Source of the DNA: Chaetorhynchus papuensis
Lineage: Eukaryota; Chordata; Aves; Passeriformes; Rhipiduridae
DNA length: 64,000 bases
Direction of reading: 5' to 3'
Assembly (NCBI GenBank): GCA_013396525.1
Contig: VWYX01000279.1
Coordinates: 458,310-522,309 of the forward strand
This document shows positions 22,713 through 33,857 of this stretch, in pieces (position 1 is the first letter of the stretch; every line of letters starts with the position of its first letter). A program made the position numbers and the translations under genes. The notes under the pieces were generated by a model. That model searched no databases, was not told where the DNA came from, and worked only from the letters and a program-made list of their open reading frames with translations.

Positions 22713-25700
22713 ACCATTTACAACAGTTTTTGTTTGTTTTATTTTGAAAACATTTCACAGATGCTGAAACTATAAACTAAATTATTTAAAACACATGGTT
22801 GTGGAAGATACTCTTGCCTTGACACCAGATGAGGTGCATTTCTGCATTTTGGAACAGCAAGCCAAGGAAAGACTTCACATAAACTTATGCTAATTTCCCT
22901 CTTCCAGAGTGAAATTTAGGGAATCTGAAAGAATTATTCTACCTTTGTGAGACCCTTGTCTGAGCAATGGATAAGTGTCAGTCACTGGTAGAATCTCAAG
23001 ATCCTCCTTTCTGTATTTGTTGGTGTTGACAGCATAATTGAAGGCAGGGATGACACACAGAAAAGGATTTTTTTTTAACACACTTCTAAAGCATTTTAAT
23101 TTCTTAAAGCTTCTGTAGCTCATATAAATTTCCTAATTGGAAATGAAGGTTTATTTACTGAACCCCAGCTGGTCATCTCTGACCAAAACTAGGGGTGAAT
23201 ATCCCTGGGAGAGCACAGCAGCTAGGTGCATACAGAGAGCACAAAATGCTCCTCCAGCCTCCAGTGAGTTCTGGATTTGGGCTGAACCAGGTTTGTAACT
23301 TTATTTTTAATAGCTCTCCATGAATTTCTCTTCCAGGAGCTTCTTCAGTCAGTGCCTGTAGGCTTTTAGGATCCAAAGCTCTCTGCAGCAAAACTAAAGT
23401 ATTCACTACTCAATTATATTCTGTGTGAAGAATCACCTCTGGTAGTAAAGCTGTGCTGGTAAATTATGCGGTGGGTGGTTGGGAGTGCTTCTTTTTATAC
23501 ACAGAGAAATGCAACTCTCCACTGACTGTCTCTTGATTTTTAGAGGATTATCACTTGCTCCACATGGATGGATCAGTGACAGCCATGTCCCTTCCTCTCT
23601 CCCTCCCAGTTTCATTGCACAGTAAAAAATGAGGTGGACAGATTGATCAAAACTGTGGATGCCTACCCGGATAATCCTGCTTGAATTTCTAATTTGTCTG
23701 TGTTTCTCTCAAGACACATGGATTCACATGGATTCACATTTAGGTCTCCTCCTTCAAAAAAAAGAGAAAGATATTTGTCAGATGTCTGTCTCCAAACTTG
23801 TGTAGTGCAAAGATCTTTCTTTTGACTATAAATGGATTTGAATGGGCTGCATTCCCCAGATCCTAAGAGGGATTTGAGATTGACATTCTCAGCATCCGTG
23901 CATCTTTAAACCAGTGTCTCCAGACCTCACCTTGCAGATTGAGGTACCTACATTTCCTGTGCAGCAACAGTTAATTCTGCTTGACTTCAGAAAACTTGGG
24001 AAAAGTTAAGTGCCTTGGGTAGGTACCCACTTAGCGGTAAAACACCTGAGCCAGCTGAGGGAAGTGGCTGGCATGAAACACCCTCTGTGCCTTGGTTTTG
24101 GGGAATTCAGAGGAAGATTCATCCAAGGAAAGAAACTTTCTTTTGGGCATAGGTCTCTAAGTCAAACTTTTGGGCTCGGATAGTGAGAGCAGTGTTTTCA
24201 CACCTGCCAGGAGAGGTGCTGCCAACACTCATCTTTTACATAATGGTCCCGTGGTTAAAACATTGTCCTGGGAATCTCAGAATTGGAGTAGCAGGGCAGT
24301 TTTAGGGCTGAGAAAAGTTTAAATCTGCTCTTCCCATACCCCTGCAGCAGGCTTTAACCAGATTTATCTAAACCATGTAGGGTGGAGAGAAGGAATCTTT
24401 CCCCTCTCTGTCTAACACAGGCCATGGGTAACCACATGCAGAGCCACAAGTAAAGCAGACCTGAAAAGACACATATTGTGGTTTATTGGGTAGCAGTCTT
24501 TGCCAGGAAGGGGGAATGATGGATTCTGGGCTCTGTTTTCTCACTCCTTGATATAGTTGGTATTCAGCATAAGTTTGCTGAATGGTTAAAATAATCCAAG
24601 ATGTTCCTTAGTACTGGACCTTTCCTGAAGGAATAGGTGTACCTGGAGTAAGGTGTTCTGACTGTTTAGAACAAGGGGACAATCTGAGAGTTGATATTTA
24701 GCCACTTAATCATAACATGCAGCAAAGTGGTTCAAAACCGGTTCAAATCTATAGTAAATCTACCTAGAGGATTGCTGGTATTTCTCTGCAGAATAAAGAA
24801 GGCTCGTGCAGTCCTTAGAGCATCAAAATGAACCTGAAATGGCACAAGGATGTGGTCAGTCAAACTTTCATTCAGGTGTGAATCTCACCATTTGCAGAGA
24901 AGCTAAAGGTGAATAGAAAAAAATCCAATATCTGTGTACCCTCAGTGCACACACTAATGCACACAAACATTAGGTGTGAATTGCTTATATCTAATTTTTC
25001 ACAGCAGAACAGACTTTATACACCACTCTGAATAATTGAGGTAAAATAAAATACTGATTAATGATTAGCTTAATGAGCAGCATCTGTTCATAAAGTATGG
25101 AGTCTTTGAAAGAAGAATAAGCAATCAGGGAATTAAAGCTTCCAGGAGGCAACGTGTGCGATGAAGGACGAAGGTGTATCTGCACAGGTGGGAAAGTCTT
25201 GCATGTCTTAGCTTTGCAGGGCTTCACTTCAGTGGCTTTTCTAATGCTCTTTTAATGTTTGTGTTCAAGCCTCGATGGGCACTTATGCATGTGCATGTGG
25301 GATAGAGCAGGGTAGGCATAAATCAGTTTCTTCTCTTTTCAGGCCATAAGAAACTCTATAAACACACAGGACTGTTGAAAAGGCTCACAATTTGTGTTCT
25401 GGAAATATCGTGGGATGTATTTCCAACAATAATTTTCTGCAGATATTCAGAGGGACTGCTCTAAACTGCCTCTATGGGAAATATCATGTGCTTATTGCCA
25501 CAGTTATTAATATTTTTTGTGGCTTGTATGTAAGAAAAGATTTGTTGTATGTGGACATAAAATCAGTACTTTTCCCAGGTCTCCATTTCTGGAAGTAAAC
25601 TGGATGGTAAAACATATTTTTCTTCTTCTCCAACGTAGTTCCCCTTGAAATACAACAAAAAGAAGAATCACTCACTGTCAACTTCTGCTTTTCATTTGGT

Positions 25701-26449
25701 AAATAATCTAAATGGAATAAGAATTAGAAAAGTAGAATGAAGCTGGACAATTTTGGCAGATATTGAACAAAATCAGGAGCCTTAAAAGGTTGAACATGGA
25801 AGCAACATATTTCGTTACAAAGGAATGATGTGGTTATTAAAAAGTCATTAAAATTAAGCTTTGTAATCAACTCTTTGACCCAACGTCAATGAATACTAAT
25901 AAAATTAAAAGGAATTTGGTAACAATTGAAATGGAAACTAATGTGTGCTTTCATATCATCTGGCACCATATTCACAACTGTGTCTCTCCAGGGTCTGCCA
26001 TAACTGAACACAACAAATGCAGGAAGGAAGTGGAATGGAAAATAGATTTCAAAGTGCACTAGACCACATCTACAAATTCATCTACTGCTTTTCTTGGTAT
26101 TGCATTTTACATGTAGTTGCAAAACTTTAAGGGAAATTTGGTTTAAATCTATTGGGGAAAAAAAAATCTACTTACATTTAGTTTGTTTGAACTGTAACTA
26201 GATAATTTAAGATTGATTTATTTTAAACTGATACATTACTATTATTATTATAGAAACTGTTAACAATTCCAATTGCAACAAACAGAATATTTTAACCTTT
26301 TTAGTTTTGTAACGAAAGGATTAATCTGGCATTAACTGCTGGCATTATCTTTTATTATTATGGAATAAGTTTTTTAATTCTTTTTTTTAATGGTATCGAA
26401 GAGCTGTGTCATGAAGTATTCTTATGAAAAAAAAATACTTAACTGAAAT
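22713..26449. other. Non-coding DNA, 3.7 kb
   Basis: No gene. At 23716-23740 a 12-base unit ACATGGATTCAC is repeated twice in tandem. At about 24240-24310 GTGGTTAAAACATTGTCCTG resembles a tRNA-derived SINE head of the kind noted near 4.6 kb; weak. From 25660 to 26450 the sequence is strongly AT-rich (TTATTATTATAG at 26242). Small frames show no domain. Confidence 0.4.
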
Positions 26450-26600
26450 TTCACAGCATCACAGACTGGAAGTCACCTCTGGAGATCATCTGGTCCAGGC
26501 GTCTTGCTCAACTAGAGCCATTCAGAGCAAGTTGCCAATGACCATGTGTAGACAGTTTTTTAATACCATTAAGGAGAGATACTCTACAAGTTCCCTGCAC
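26450..26600 (-). mobile_element. Old CR1 LINE 3' fragment
   Basis: The plus strand shows TCACAGCATCACAGACTGGA, GTCACCTCTGGAGATCATCT, GGTCCAGGCGTCTTGCTCAA and CTAGAGCCATTCAGAGCAAG. This is the older CR1 type whose 3' UTR reads GGACCTCTGGAGATCATCTAG and CTGCTCAA...CAGGGTCA. More diverged than its neighbours. Confidence 0.75.
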
Positions 26601-26892
26601 AAATTGGCTTTGCTTTAAGAAATTTTTCCACTGTACACATGCTGTTTAACATTATAGGTTAAAAAGTAACTAAGACAGCTGTAGCAGAAAAACTTGTGGA
26701 TAAAATGTCGAAATAAAATAGAATAAAAAACCCCTTTAATTAACACAACTACTCCTTGTGGAGATGGAATTATTCAATCTATATCAGATAAAGAAGTTTT
26801 TCATTAATACAGGATATGTCTCCTCTAATAGAGTTTGTCAGTACAGTCATGCTATTTTAATTATGCGAAAGGCAGATGCAGCCACAATGGAA
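26601..26892. other. AT-rich spacer
   Basis: Nothing recognised; A-rich patch AAATAAAATAGAATAAAAAA near 26712. Confidence 0.45.
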
Positions 26893-27000
26893 ATCATAAA
26901 ATCACGGAATCACAGAATGGTTTGGGTTAGAAGGGACCTTAAAACTTATCTCATTCCACCCCCTTGCCATGGCCAGAGACACCTTTCACTGTCCCAGGTG
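26893..27000 (-). mobile_element. CR1 LINE 3' fragment
   Basis: The plus strand reads ATCATAAAATCACGGAATCA, CAGAATGGTTTGGGTTAGAA, CTTATCTCATTCCACCCCCT, TGCCATGGCCAGAGACACCT, TTCACTGTCCCAGG, where it ends at a GC-richer block. Confidence 0.92.
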
Positions 27001-27531
27001 GGGTTACAGAACCTCTTTGGTGGCACAAAAGCTCACGGCATCAAGGCAAGGCAGAGGATGGATTTCCTCTGGTTCCGTCACACGCTCAGGGGGATTTAGC
27101 AGCAGCAGAGAAATAGAGCTGCTCTATTCTTAGTGCTGGCAGGACAGGTGACACAGCCACTGAAATGCTGTCATTTCTGTCACCAGCCAGCTCTGCAGGC
27201 ACAGACAGAGAAGAGGCAATGAATTAAAAGGCAGGGGCTGGGATATTCTTTTCTGCAAGAGCCCTGCAGCCCCTCCCCTGCCCCAGCCAAGGCTGAGAAC
27301 ACACTGTGAAGGGCTGTCCTCTGCCCCGTGAGTTTGTCTGTGTGGAGCGAAACTCACACTGTCTGTGGGAGGGAACCTGGGCAGAGTGTGGGGTTGGAGC
27401 TTGTCTGGCAGGGCCAGATGGAAAGGGAACCTCCATCCTCCTGGGGATTAGTTCCAGTTCATATTCCACCTGGTTTTGGCTATTTAAAACCCATCCCATT
27501 ATTTTTCCCCTTGTGAATATGAAGCAACAAG
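27001..27531. other. GC-richer unique block between two CR1 fragments
   Basis: The composition is markedly richer in G and C than the flanks, for example CAAGAGCCCTGCAGCCCCTC and CCCCTGCCCCAGCCAAGGCT. Near the right end lies a TATA-like TGGCTATTTAAAACCCATCC. No exon, repeat family or LTR boundary is recognisable. Overlapping 75-93 codon frames on both strands follow from the lower stop density. It could be an unfamiliar repeat or a local CpG-poor GC island. Confidence 0.35.
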
Positions 27532-27762
27532 AGAATCATAGAATCAATCAAAGAATCATAGAACGGTTTGGGTTGGAAGGGACCTGAAAGCTCATCTTAT
27601 TCCACCCCCTGCCATGGACAGGGACACCTTCCACTAGCCCAGGTTGCTCCAAGCCCCATCCAGCCTGGCCTTGGACACTTCCAGGGATCCAGGGGCAGCC
27701 ACATCTTCTCTGGGCAACCTGTGCCAGGGCCTCACCACCCTTGCAGACAAAAATTCTTCTAA
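27532..27762 (-). mobile_element. CR1 LINE 3' fragment (about 230 bp)
   Basis: Begins with an expanded set of reversed terminal octamers, GAATCATAGAATCAATCAAA then GAATCATAGAACGG. It then runs GTTTGGGTTGGAAGGGACCT, CACCCCCTGCCATGGACAGG, CCTTGGACACTTCCAGGGAT, CCAGGGGCAGCCACATCTTC and CCTGTGCCAGGGCCTCACCA. This is a well-preserved member of the commonest CR1 type in the window, so probably a fairly young insertion. Confidence 0.95.
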
Positions 27763-28475
27763 ACCAGCTATAATTACTCTGCCATATCTTCCAGCATTTT
27801 GTCCAATTTCTCAGCTTATACTCAAAATTGTGTGGTTAGAGATAAATTCAGTCAGTATAACTCCAGAAAATCTCCTTTCTCCTTTTTTCCTCATCTGAGT
27901 TTCAAATTCATATGTGACGTATTTTTATACCAGCAGTTTCAAGCAGGTGATTTTTGTTCTCCAACATACATCCAAACTATAGGATGAATATAACGACTGG
28001 CAAAACAGATCTGGAATACCCTGTGTAGGAGACTCATCTCCTTACCAACTCAGTCCTGGTCAATCTGATTCCTGGGTAAAGAAGTCTCTGATGAACTTTG
28101 TTTTAGCAGTTAAAGTACTAGAAAAAGCTATCACTGTCTGTTGCCTTGAAAACAAACTGACTGTAATAAATGGATATATTGTCCTGGAAATTAAGCCACC
28201 ATTCACTGTCCTGAAATTAGGAAAACCATAATTTCCTGGTTCCAGGCAATGGAAAAAACAGCTGGTTTGGCATTGCTTCTGTAATATTGGCAAGCCTGCT
28301 CTGCAAGTTGTTTGCACTCACCATCCATGAAAATCTAAGTGAAACTGCAAACCATCTGTCTCTGGGGTGACTCTGAACCCTGTAGAACATCTCTTCAGTG
28401 ACGGGAACCATTAGTCATTCCAGCAGTCTTTGAGGCAGATGCTCTATCTGGGTGCAAGGTGCAAGTTTTCTCCAG
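27763..28475. other. Non-coding DNA
   Basis: No gene or known repeat. Overlapping frames at 27644-27987 and 28060-28411 are without domain. Confidence 0.45.
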
Positions 28476-28625
28476 TCATAGAATCATAGAATCCCAGAAC
28501 AGTTTGGGTTGGAATGGACCTTAAAGCTCATCTCATTCCATCCCACTGCCACGGGCACGATCACCTTTCACCAGACCAGGTTTCTCCAAGCCCCATCCAA
28601 CCTGGCCTTGAACACTCCAGGGATG
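28476..28625 (-). mobile_element. CR1 LINE 3' fragment
   Basis: The plus strand reads GTCATAGAATCATAGAATCC, CAGAACAGTTTGGGTTGGAA, CATCTCATTCCATCCCACTG, CCACGGGCACGATCACCTTT, CCCATCCAACCTGGCCTTGA and CACTCCAGGGATG. About 150 bp. Confidence 0.93.
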
Positions 28626-30368
28626 CGAAAGTCATAGTTGTTGAATGCACAGAGTAGAAGTTGTATATTTTGCTGTCACAGATATTTTAAAAACTTGAAG
28701 GGAGGAGACAATCCTGAAAATTGCTCCTTAACCAGTTTCCTTGTGTCCAGAAGCACATGCCACTGTGCCTTCTGTTCCCACGTGACACTTGCAGTCAGTA
28801 AATCAGAAAGTTCTCAACACAAATTTGTCTGTCATTCCCTGTCACAATTGTCAGACTTAAAATAATTTTTTAAACTCCTGTGGAAGAGTCTTAATGAGAA
28901 ACAAGCTAGGTAGCCATGGGTTTCTGTGTTTATTGAAACAAATTTCAGTTATCTTTAATAGAGTGAAAAGGTTAGAAAGAACTGCCCATTGTGCGCCCTC
29001 ACATTATAACAATTATTTTTCCAGGACTATCTGGGCTGTGAAAATTTTCATATGAGCATCAACAGATGCCATGATGAGAATTTGACTTTAGAGAAACCAG
29101 GACCCTAAGTTATTTCTTTAGCAGCTGTGTAAAGGAGATAACCTGGTTGTAAACTAGCTACTGCTTGGGATTTTGTTTGGTGGTGGTGTTTTTCCTTCTT
29201 GCTTTCATTTAAATGAGATTTAGGCAATCAAGTCAATGTTTTTCACAGACCAAACATCTGAGAGATTTCTTCTTTGAAGCCCTGGCACCAGTTGGTGGTG
29301 GAAACTTGGATCTTACCCCCCTCTCCCCCATGCCACAAACCTGCAGATGCCAGATCTGGCATTTGCATCCATGACAAGTGCGCTGCCTTGCCAGCTTTTT
29401 TCACTGAAATTGGCTCCTGCTGGGAGGATCTGCTCACAAACTTGTCGAGCTGGCACCTGACCATTTTTGGGTACTATCTTTAACACGGCACATCTGTTGT
29501 AGGCACACAAACTCTTTAGCTGGCTCAAAGCACCACGTGACGGCCTGTCCTTTTTCATGGAAGTTATCCAGCCTTGACGCACTCTTGGGTACACAGCTCA
29601 GCAATTCCACAGTCTTGGTTACACTTGACAAGCCAGGCTGACATTAGCAATCTTGTCTCACATCCCCCCTTCCACGAGGAGTAATCACAGTTGCCTTCCT
29701 CATCCGTATGGCTAAAACACAAGGCTAAGTCATATGGTTGTCGAGTTGGAGACATATTGGGTCTGTTTGACAACTCCTTTTTTCAAGGCTCTCTAAATAG
29801 TGCAGAAAATTGTGCTGCAATTAATTTTGAAAATGCTAAGTGTTTATTAACTGTGAAGGCTCTGAAAGGAAAGCAAAAATAAATGGTTGTCAGGATTCCT
29901 GATATATTTTCCTGAAAAATGGAAGCAACAGTGGCTGTAAAAAATCTGGGAGAACCTCTTGTTTCACCTTTGATTTTATCTAATTTGTATTATGAGAATT
30001 TGTGTATATTAACCAGTTTATATCCATTATCCTTTGGCAAGGGGTCTTGATGGCAAGAATTATTAATGTTGAAATTACTCCGGCTTCTTTGACAAGACTC
30101 AAAGTACTCAGCTCTAGAGGAGAGAGCAATAATGATCATGGATTTCAATCAGACCAAGGCCAAGAGAGAAGATGAAGGAAACTGGTTCATTAATGCTGCA
30201 AAAACCTCTAACCCTGTGGCACAAGAACAACCAGAGAAGTGTCTTTACCATGTCCTATGCCTGTGCTCCATTGAGATCCTGCCATACAAATACATATGTT
30301 GAATATTTCAGTACTTACTAATTTTGTAAAGCCAGAAAGGGAAGGAATAAAACTACAAAATAATGACA
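28626..30368. other. Non-coding DNA, 1.7 kb
   Basis: No gene. From about 29270 to 29710 the sequence is less AT-rich, with CpGs (TTGTCGAGCTGG, CACCACGTGACGGCC, CTTGACGCACTC) and several overlapping 65-93 codon frames on both strands. None has a motif I know. It may be a conserved element or an unfamiliar repeat. The rest is AT-rich. Confidence 0.4.
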
Positions 30369-30853
30369 TAATCATAGAATGGTTTGGGTTGGAAGGCACC
30401 TGAAAGATCGTCTAGTTCCAACCCTCTGCCATGGGCAGGGACACCTTCTACTATCCCAGGTTGCTCTGACCCCCATCCCACCTGGCCTTGAACACTTCCA
30501 GGGATGGGGCAGCCACAGCTTCTCTGGGTAACCTGTGCCAGGGCCTCACCACCCTCACAGACATGCTTTTTTCCTAATACCCAATCTAAACCGACTCTCT
30601 TTCAATGTGAAGCCACTGCCTCTTGCCCTGTCACTCCAGGCCCTTGTCAATGGTCTCTCTCCACCTTCCCTGCAGGCTCCCTTCAGGTACTGCAAGGCCA
30701 CAGTTAGGCCGCTCCAAAGCCTTCTCTTCTCCAGGTTGAGCAATCCCAATTCTCTCAGCCTTTCCTCATAGGAGAAGTTCTCTATCCCTCTGATCAGCTT
30801 TGTGGCCTCCTCTGAACTCTTTCCGATAGGTCCACGTCCTTCCTGTGATGGGG
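30369..30853 (-). mobile_element. CR1 LINE 3' fragment with ORF2 C-terminus (about 485 bp)
   Basis: One of the best-preserved copies. The minus-strand frame (30884 to 30555) keeps the CR1 ORF2 tail: TKLIRGIENF, SYEERLRELGLLNLEKRRL, then ...RPLTRAWSDRARGSGF and ESRFRLGIRK. A frame change follows before the last part of the ORF. The plus strand begins ATAATCATAGAATGGTTTGG. It is 5'-truncated at a TGATGGGGA segment. ORF2 belongs to a LINE endonuclease/reverse transcriptase; this piece lies C-terminal to the catalytic core and cannot function. Confidence 0.96.
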
Positions 30854-32519
30854 AGGACATTTTATTATAACAATATAATAACATAATATATTTTATATAT
30901 ATAATTATATGAAGTCAAGTGTTTATAAACATGCACACGTGCTGATATCTGTGCCCAGCCTTCATTTCCTGTGAATCTACATAATTGTATGTCAGGTCAC
31001 ATATACTTACGGGTATAAATATGGGGGGTGTTTAAACGGTGATAAAACAGTATAAATAAAATGTTATTATTACCATTCCTGCCCCTATCACCACTTCTTT
31101 CTACCCAGCCCTATGAAGCTTTCCTCTTCTCTGCCTTAATGGATTTACTCCAGCTCTCCTAATTCCTGTACTATCTCTTACTATTTATTACATATTAAAA
31201 AATAATCTACCCATATAAAAATTTCTTTTCCCTTCTGTATGTGGATTTCCACCTCTGTGCAAGCCCTTGGAAAGAAAAATTGAGTCCTGAAACAGTCCTA
31301 AACATGCCAAAATCTTTACAATCAATTATCCTGCAGCCCTGCAGGGGAAGAGAAAGGGGAGAGTCACAGGGTTGTTGGTTTTTTTTCTTGAGATCCTTTG
31401 CACTTGCTTCTAATCTATGAAGAATCCAGTCTATTAAATTTAAAAGCTGGGCTATTTTTATGTTACAGAAAGCTGTCCTTGGCCCAGTTTTTCTTCTTCT
31501 GTCCTCTCCACCCAGTATATAAAAACAACCGTGCCACGTGTTTCCAGTGCAAGGACATTGGAGGAAATGCATTACAAAAATTAATCCTGATTAAGTTGTG
31601 TTTTTCCATTTCTTTGCTTACATTTCCTCAAATATTCACATGGAATATTTCTATCGTCTTGATGTTAGAAGGAATGTGATAGGAAGTGAAGTACTGGATT
31701 ATATTTTCTGAGAAATATCCATCACTGGTGGTTTTCGAATGCAGATTATATAAGTAGCTTTCAAAAGGGTTTGGATATAGCTGATCCTGCATCTTAGTGT
31801 CCTATTAAGAAATACAGTAAAGGATTTCATGCAATCCTATTCAGCTAACCTTCCTAACTATTCCACTCCTACAGGTAAAATGGTGGGTGAGATACAACAT
31901 TGAATTTGATTTCCGTTGTAATTTCTCGCTTCATCAGGGGTTTGCGTCTCCTGGTTTATCTGATACAGTCTGAAAAACAGCTTGAAGAAAACATTGTGAT
32001 CATGTGGTCTCTCAGCATATGTAGCAAAAATAAGTCTTGTATAAAATGTGTCTTAATAAACTCTGTTCAACAGCCATTATTTATACTTCATTCCTGTCCT
32101 AAAAGAAAACCAAATCACCCACACTACATGCAAGGGCAAACAAATATTCCAAAAATATGGTTCGGGACAAGTAATATAATTTTATGGAAAGCATACTAAA
32201 ATCATAAGTTGTTCAGATTTAGCTTGGTGAGCTCTGAAGTGACATCTTTGTCTACAAGATGTTATTGACCTGGTTGTTTTCCCATCATGGTTTGAGTCAA
32301 CAGACCCGTATTCATCTCTCTCAACTTGAAGAACTTACTCAAGATCTCTGTGGCATCAGGGGATGCTTCTGGAGTCCATACAAAGAAAGGGATAAGTGTG
32401 TTCATGGAATGGCTTAGATCTTGGGTAGCTTGGCTGAGTCTCCTGGGATGCTTCTCTCTTTCTTTCTTCCCTGGCTGGATAATAGTTCTACTACACTAGC
32501 CAGGCACCTTAGGTCGTAC
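30854..32519. other. AT-rich non-coding DNA
   Basis: A very AT-rich patch at 30866-30912 (CATAATATATTTTATATATA) flanks the CR1. A 121-codon minus frame (31207-31572) and a 99-codon plus frame (31900-32199) have no domain. No gene or repeat recognised. Confidence 0.45.
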
Positions 32520-32600
32520 AGGAAAAATCTGGGCCTCAATTCCTATAAAAGGAATAAGATTCAGATCTACAGGGGACTGTCTTGATGACACTGTGAAGTG
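32520..32600 (+). mobile_element. MIR/CORE-SINE-like relic (weak)
   Basis: TCTGGGCCTCAATTCCTATA, AAAGGAATAAGATTCAGATC, TACAGGGGACTGTCTTGATG is ordered like the MIR tail (TGTGCCTCAGTTTCC, CTGTAAAATGGGAATAA, CACAGGGTTGTTGTGAGGA). It also contains a TATAAAAG word inside the small palindrome ATTCCTATAAAAGGAAT. Short and diverged. Confidence 0.35.
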
Positions 32601-33175
32601 TAATTCCACCTCTATGACCATCTACACTTTAGGCAAGGAAGACCATGCAAGATGGACTTTTCAAGGATTGCCTCTAGCTGTGTCACTGTCCAGCTGTGAT
32701 GGTGTTACAGAAGGAAAAGGGATATTGACAGATTTGTGTGAGGAAACATGGCCTCAGAATGTTTCTCTCCTTAGTGCTCTTTATCATGGCACTCCCCACC
32801 TTTCCCAGTTTGATGGCAAATGCTCCCAAACCACACATGAAATACCTTCGTGCACAAGCTGTGACACAGCATGGAAAGATCAAAGGTTGCTGTCTGACTG
32901 CTCATCTCTGCTACTGTTGAAAAAATTTCCAGGTGCAGAAAATATCCTTAACCCTTTCTTCAGCCTGATTGTTAAAGAGGAAAGATTTAACTTGTTTTTA
33001 CGTTGCTTTAACCCAGAAATTCTGTGGGTGGTGTGTGAGAAAGTTTTAGGGGAAGTGGGATGATAGTCAGTATATTTCTTTTACTTTTTTAAAAAAAATG
33101 CTAAGACAAGCAGTAAGAAACAAGAGGATAAATAGTGAATATCAGGCCAATCAACATCAAGCTTGTGCAATCAGA
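32601..33175. other. Non-coding DNA with a 156-codon chance frame
   Basis: A plus-strand frame at 32593-33063 is the longest in this half of the window. It shows no domain, signal peptide or family resemblance, is overlapped by frames on both strands, and has no clear exon borders. I do not call it a gene. Confidence 0.45.
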
Positions 33176-33255
33176 TAATCACAGAATCACAGAGATGAAC
33201 TCCCAACTGCCCTGCCATGGGCAGTGACACCTTCCACTAGACCAGGTTGCCCTAG
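33176..33255 (-). mobile_element. CR1 LINE short 3' fragment
   Basis: The plus strand reads ATAATCACAGAATCACAGAG, then (after a deletion of the TTTGGGTTGGAAGGGACC block) ACTGCCCTGCCATGGGCAGT, GACACCTTCCACTAGACCAG and GTTGCCCTA. About 80 bp. Confidence 0.88.
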
Positions 33256-33800
33256 ATGTAGATCTGGATTTGTTATACAGCATGAAGGGGCATTTAACAG
33301 CCTTGCTTTGCTTTCTTTCCTGCATACCATAGTGTGTGTCAAAGGTATGTTGGGGCAGGAATGTGGTGGAACTGGAGAGAAGCAGCAGCATTGCAAAACA
33401 TCTGTCAGCCAGTTTCAGCCAAAATTTGACAGATGGGGTACAGATTGCAAGGATGTTGCAGACTTGGAGTTTTGTAAAATTGCATGGCCAGACAGAGGGA
33501 AGACTTACCATTAATGACCCGTCTGTAGAGTAGACTTGATGCAATCTGAGTCATTGTCGATAACAGATAATCATCAGAAGAAAGAGAATCTCTGAATTTT
33601 ACAACCATTCACAAACCTGAATTAGACTTTTTACCTTCTTGGACACGTGAAAAAACAGTTTGAAACACAAACCCGTTTCCAATCTGGCTTCACTTGTCCC
33701 ACTGATTAAAAATAACTGATTTTTTTTCATTTTTTGAGGCCTTTTTCTCATGCCTCATTGATTTATTCTGGGTCTGACTTTGTCAGAATAGGATTAGGAC
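33256..33800. other. Non-coding DNA
   Basis: No gene or repeat recognised. Overlapping plus frames at 33224-33533 and minus frames at 33179-33608 run through the CR1 fragment and have no domain. Confidence 0.45.
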
Positions 33801-33857
33801 TTCCACGATCCTTGTGGGCCCCTTTCATCTAAGAATATTCTATGATCCTTTGATTTC
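33801..33857 (+). mobile_element. CR1 LINE terminal fragment
   Basis: ATGATCCTTGTGGG-type segment (here CACGATCCTTGTGGGCCCCT) followed by AGAATATTCTATGATCCTTT. This matches the 3' end of the CR1 subtype ending GGGTCCCTTCCAACTCAGGATATTCTATGATTC. Only about 55 bp remain. Confidence 0.7.

Noticed and set aside
24725..24775. GGTTCAAATC word resembling a tRNA B box
   Set aside because: No A box at the right distance and no cloverleaf can be drawn; not a tRNA gene.
32593..33063. 156-codon plus-strand open frame
   Set aside because: No motif, no signal or membrane pattern, overlapping frames on both strands and no convincing exon borders; expected by chance in 64 kb read six ways.
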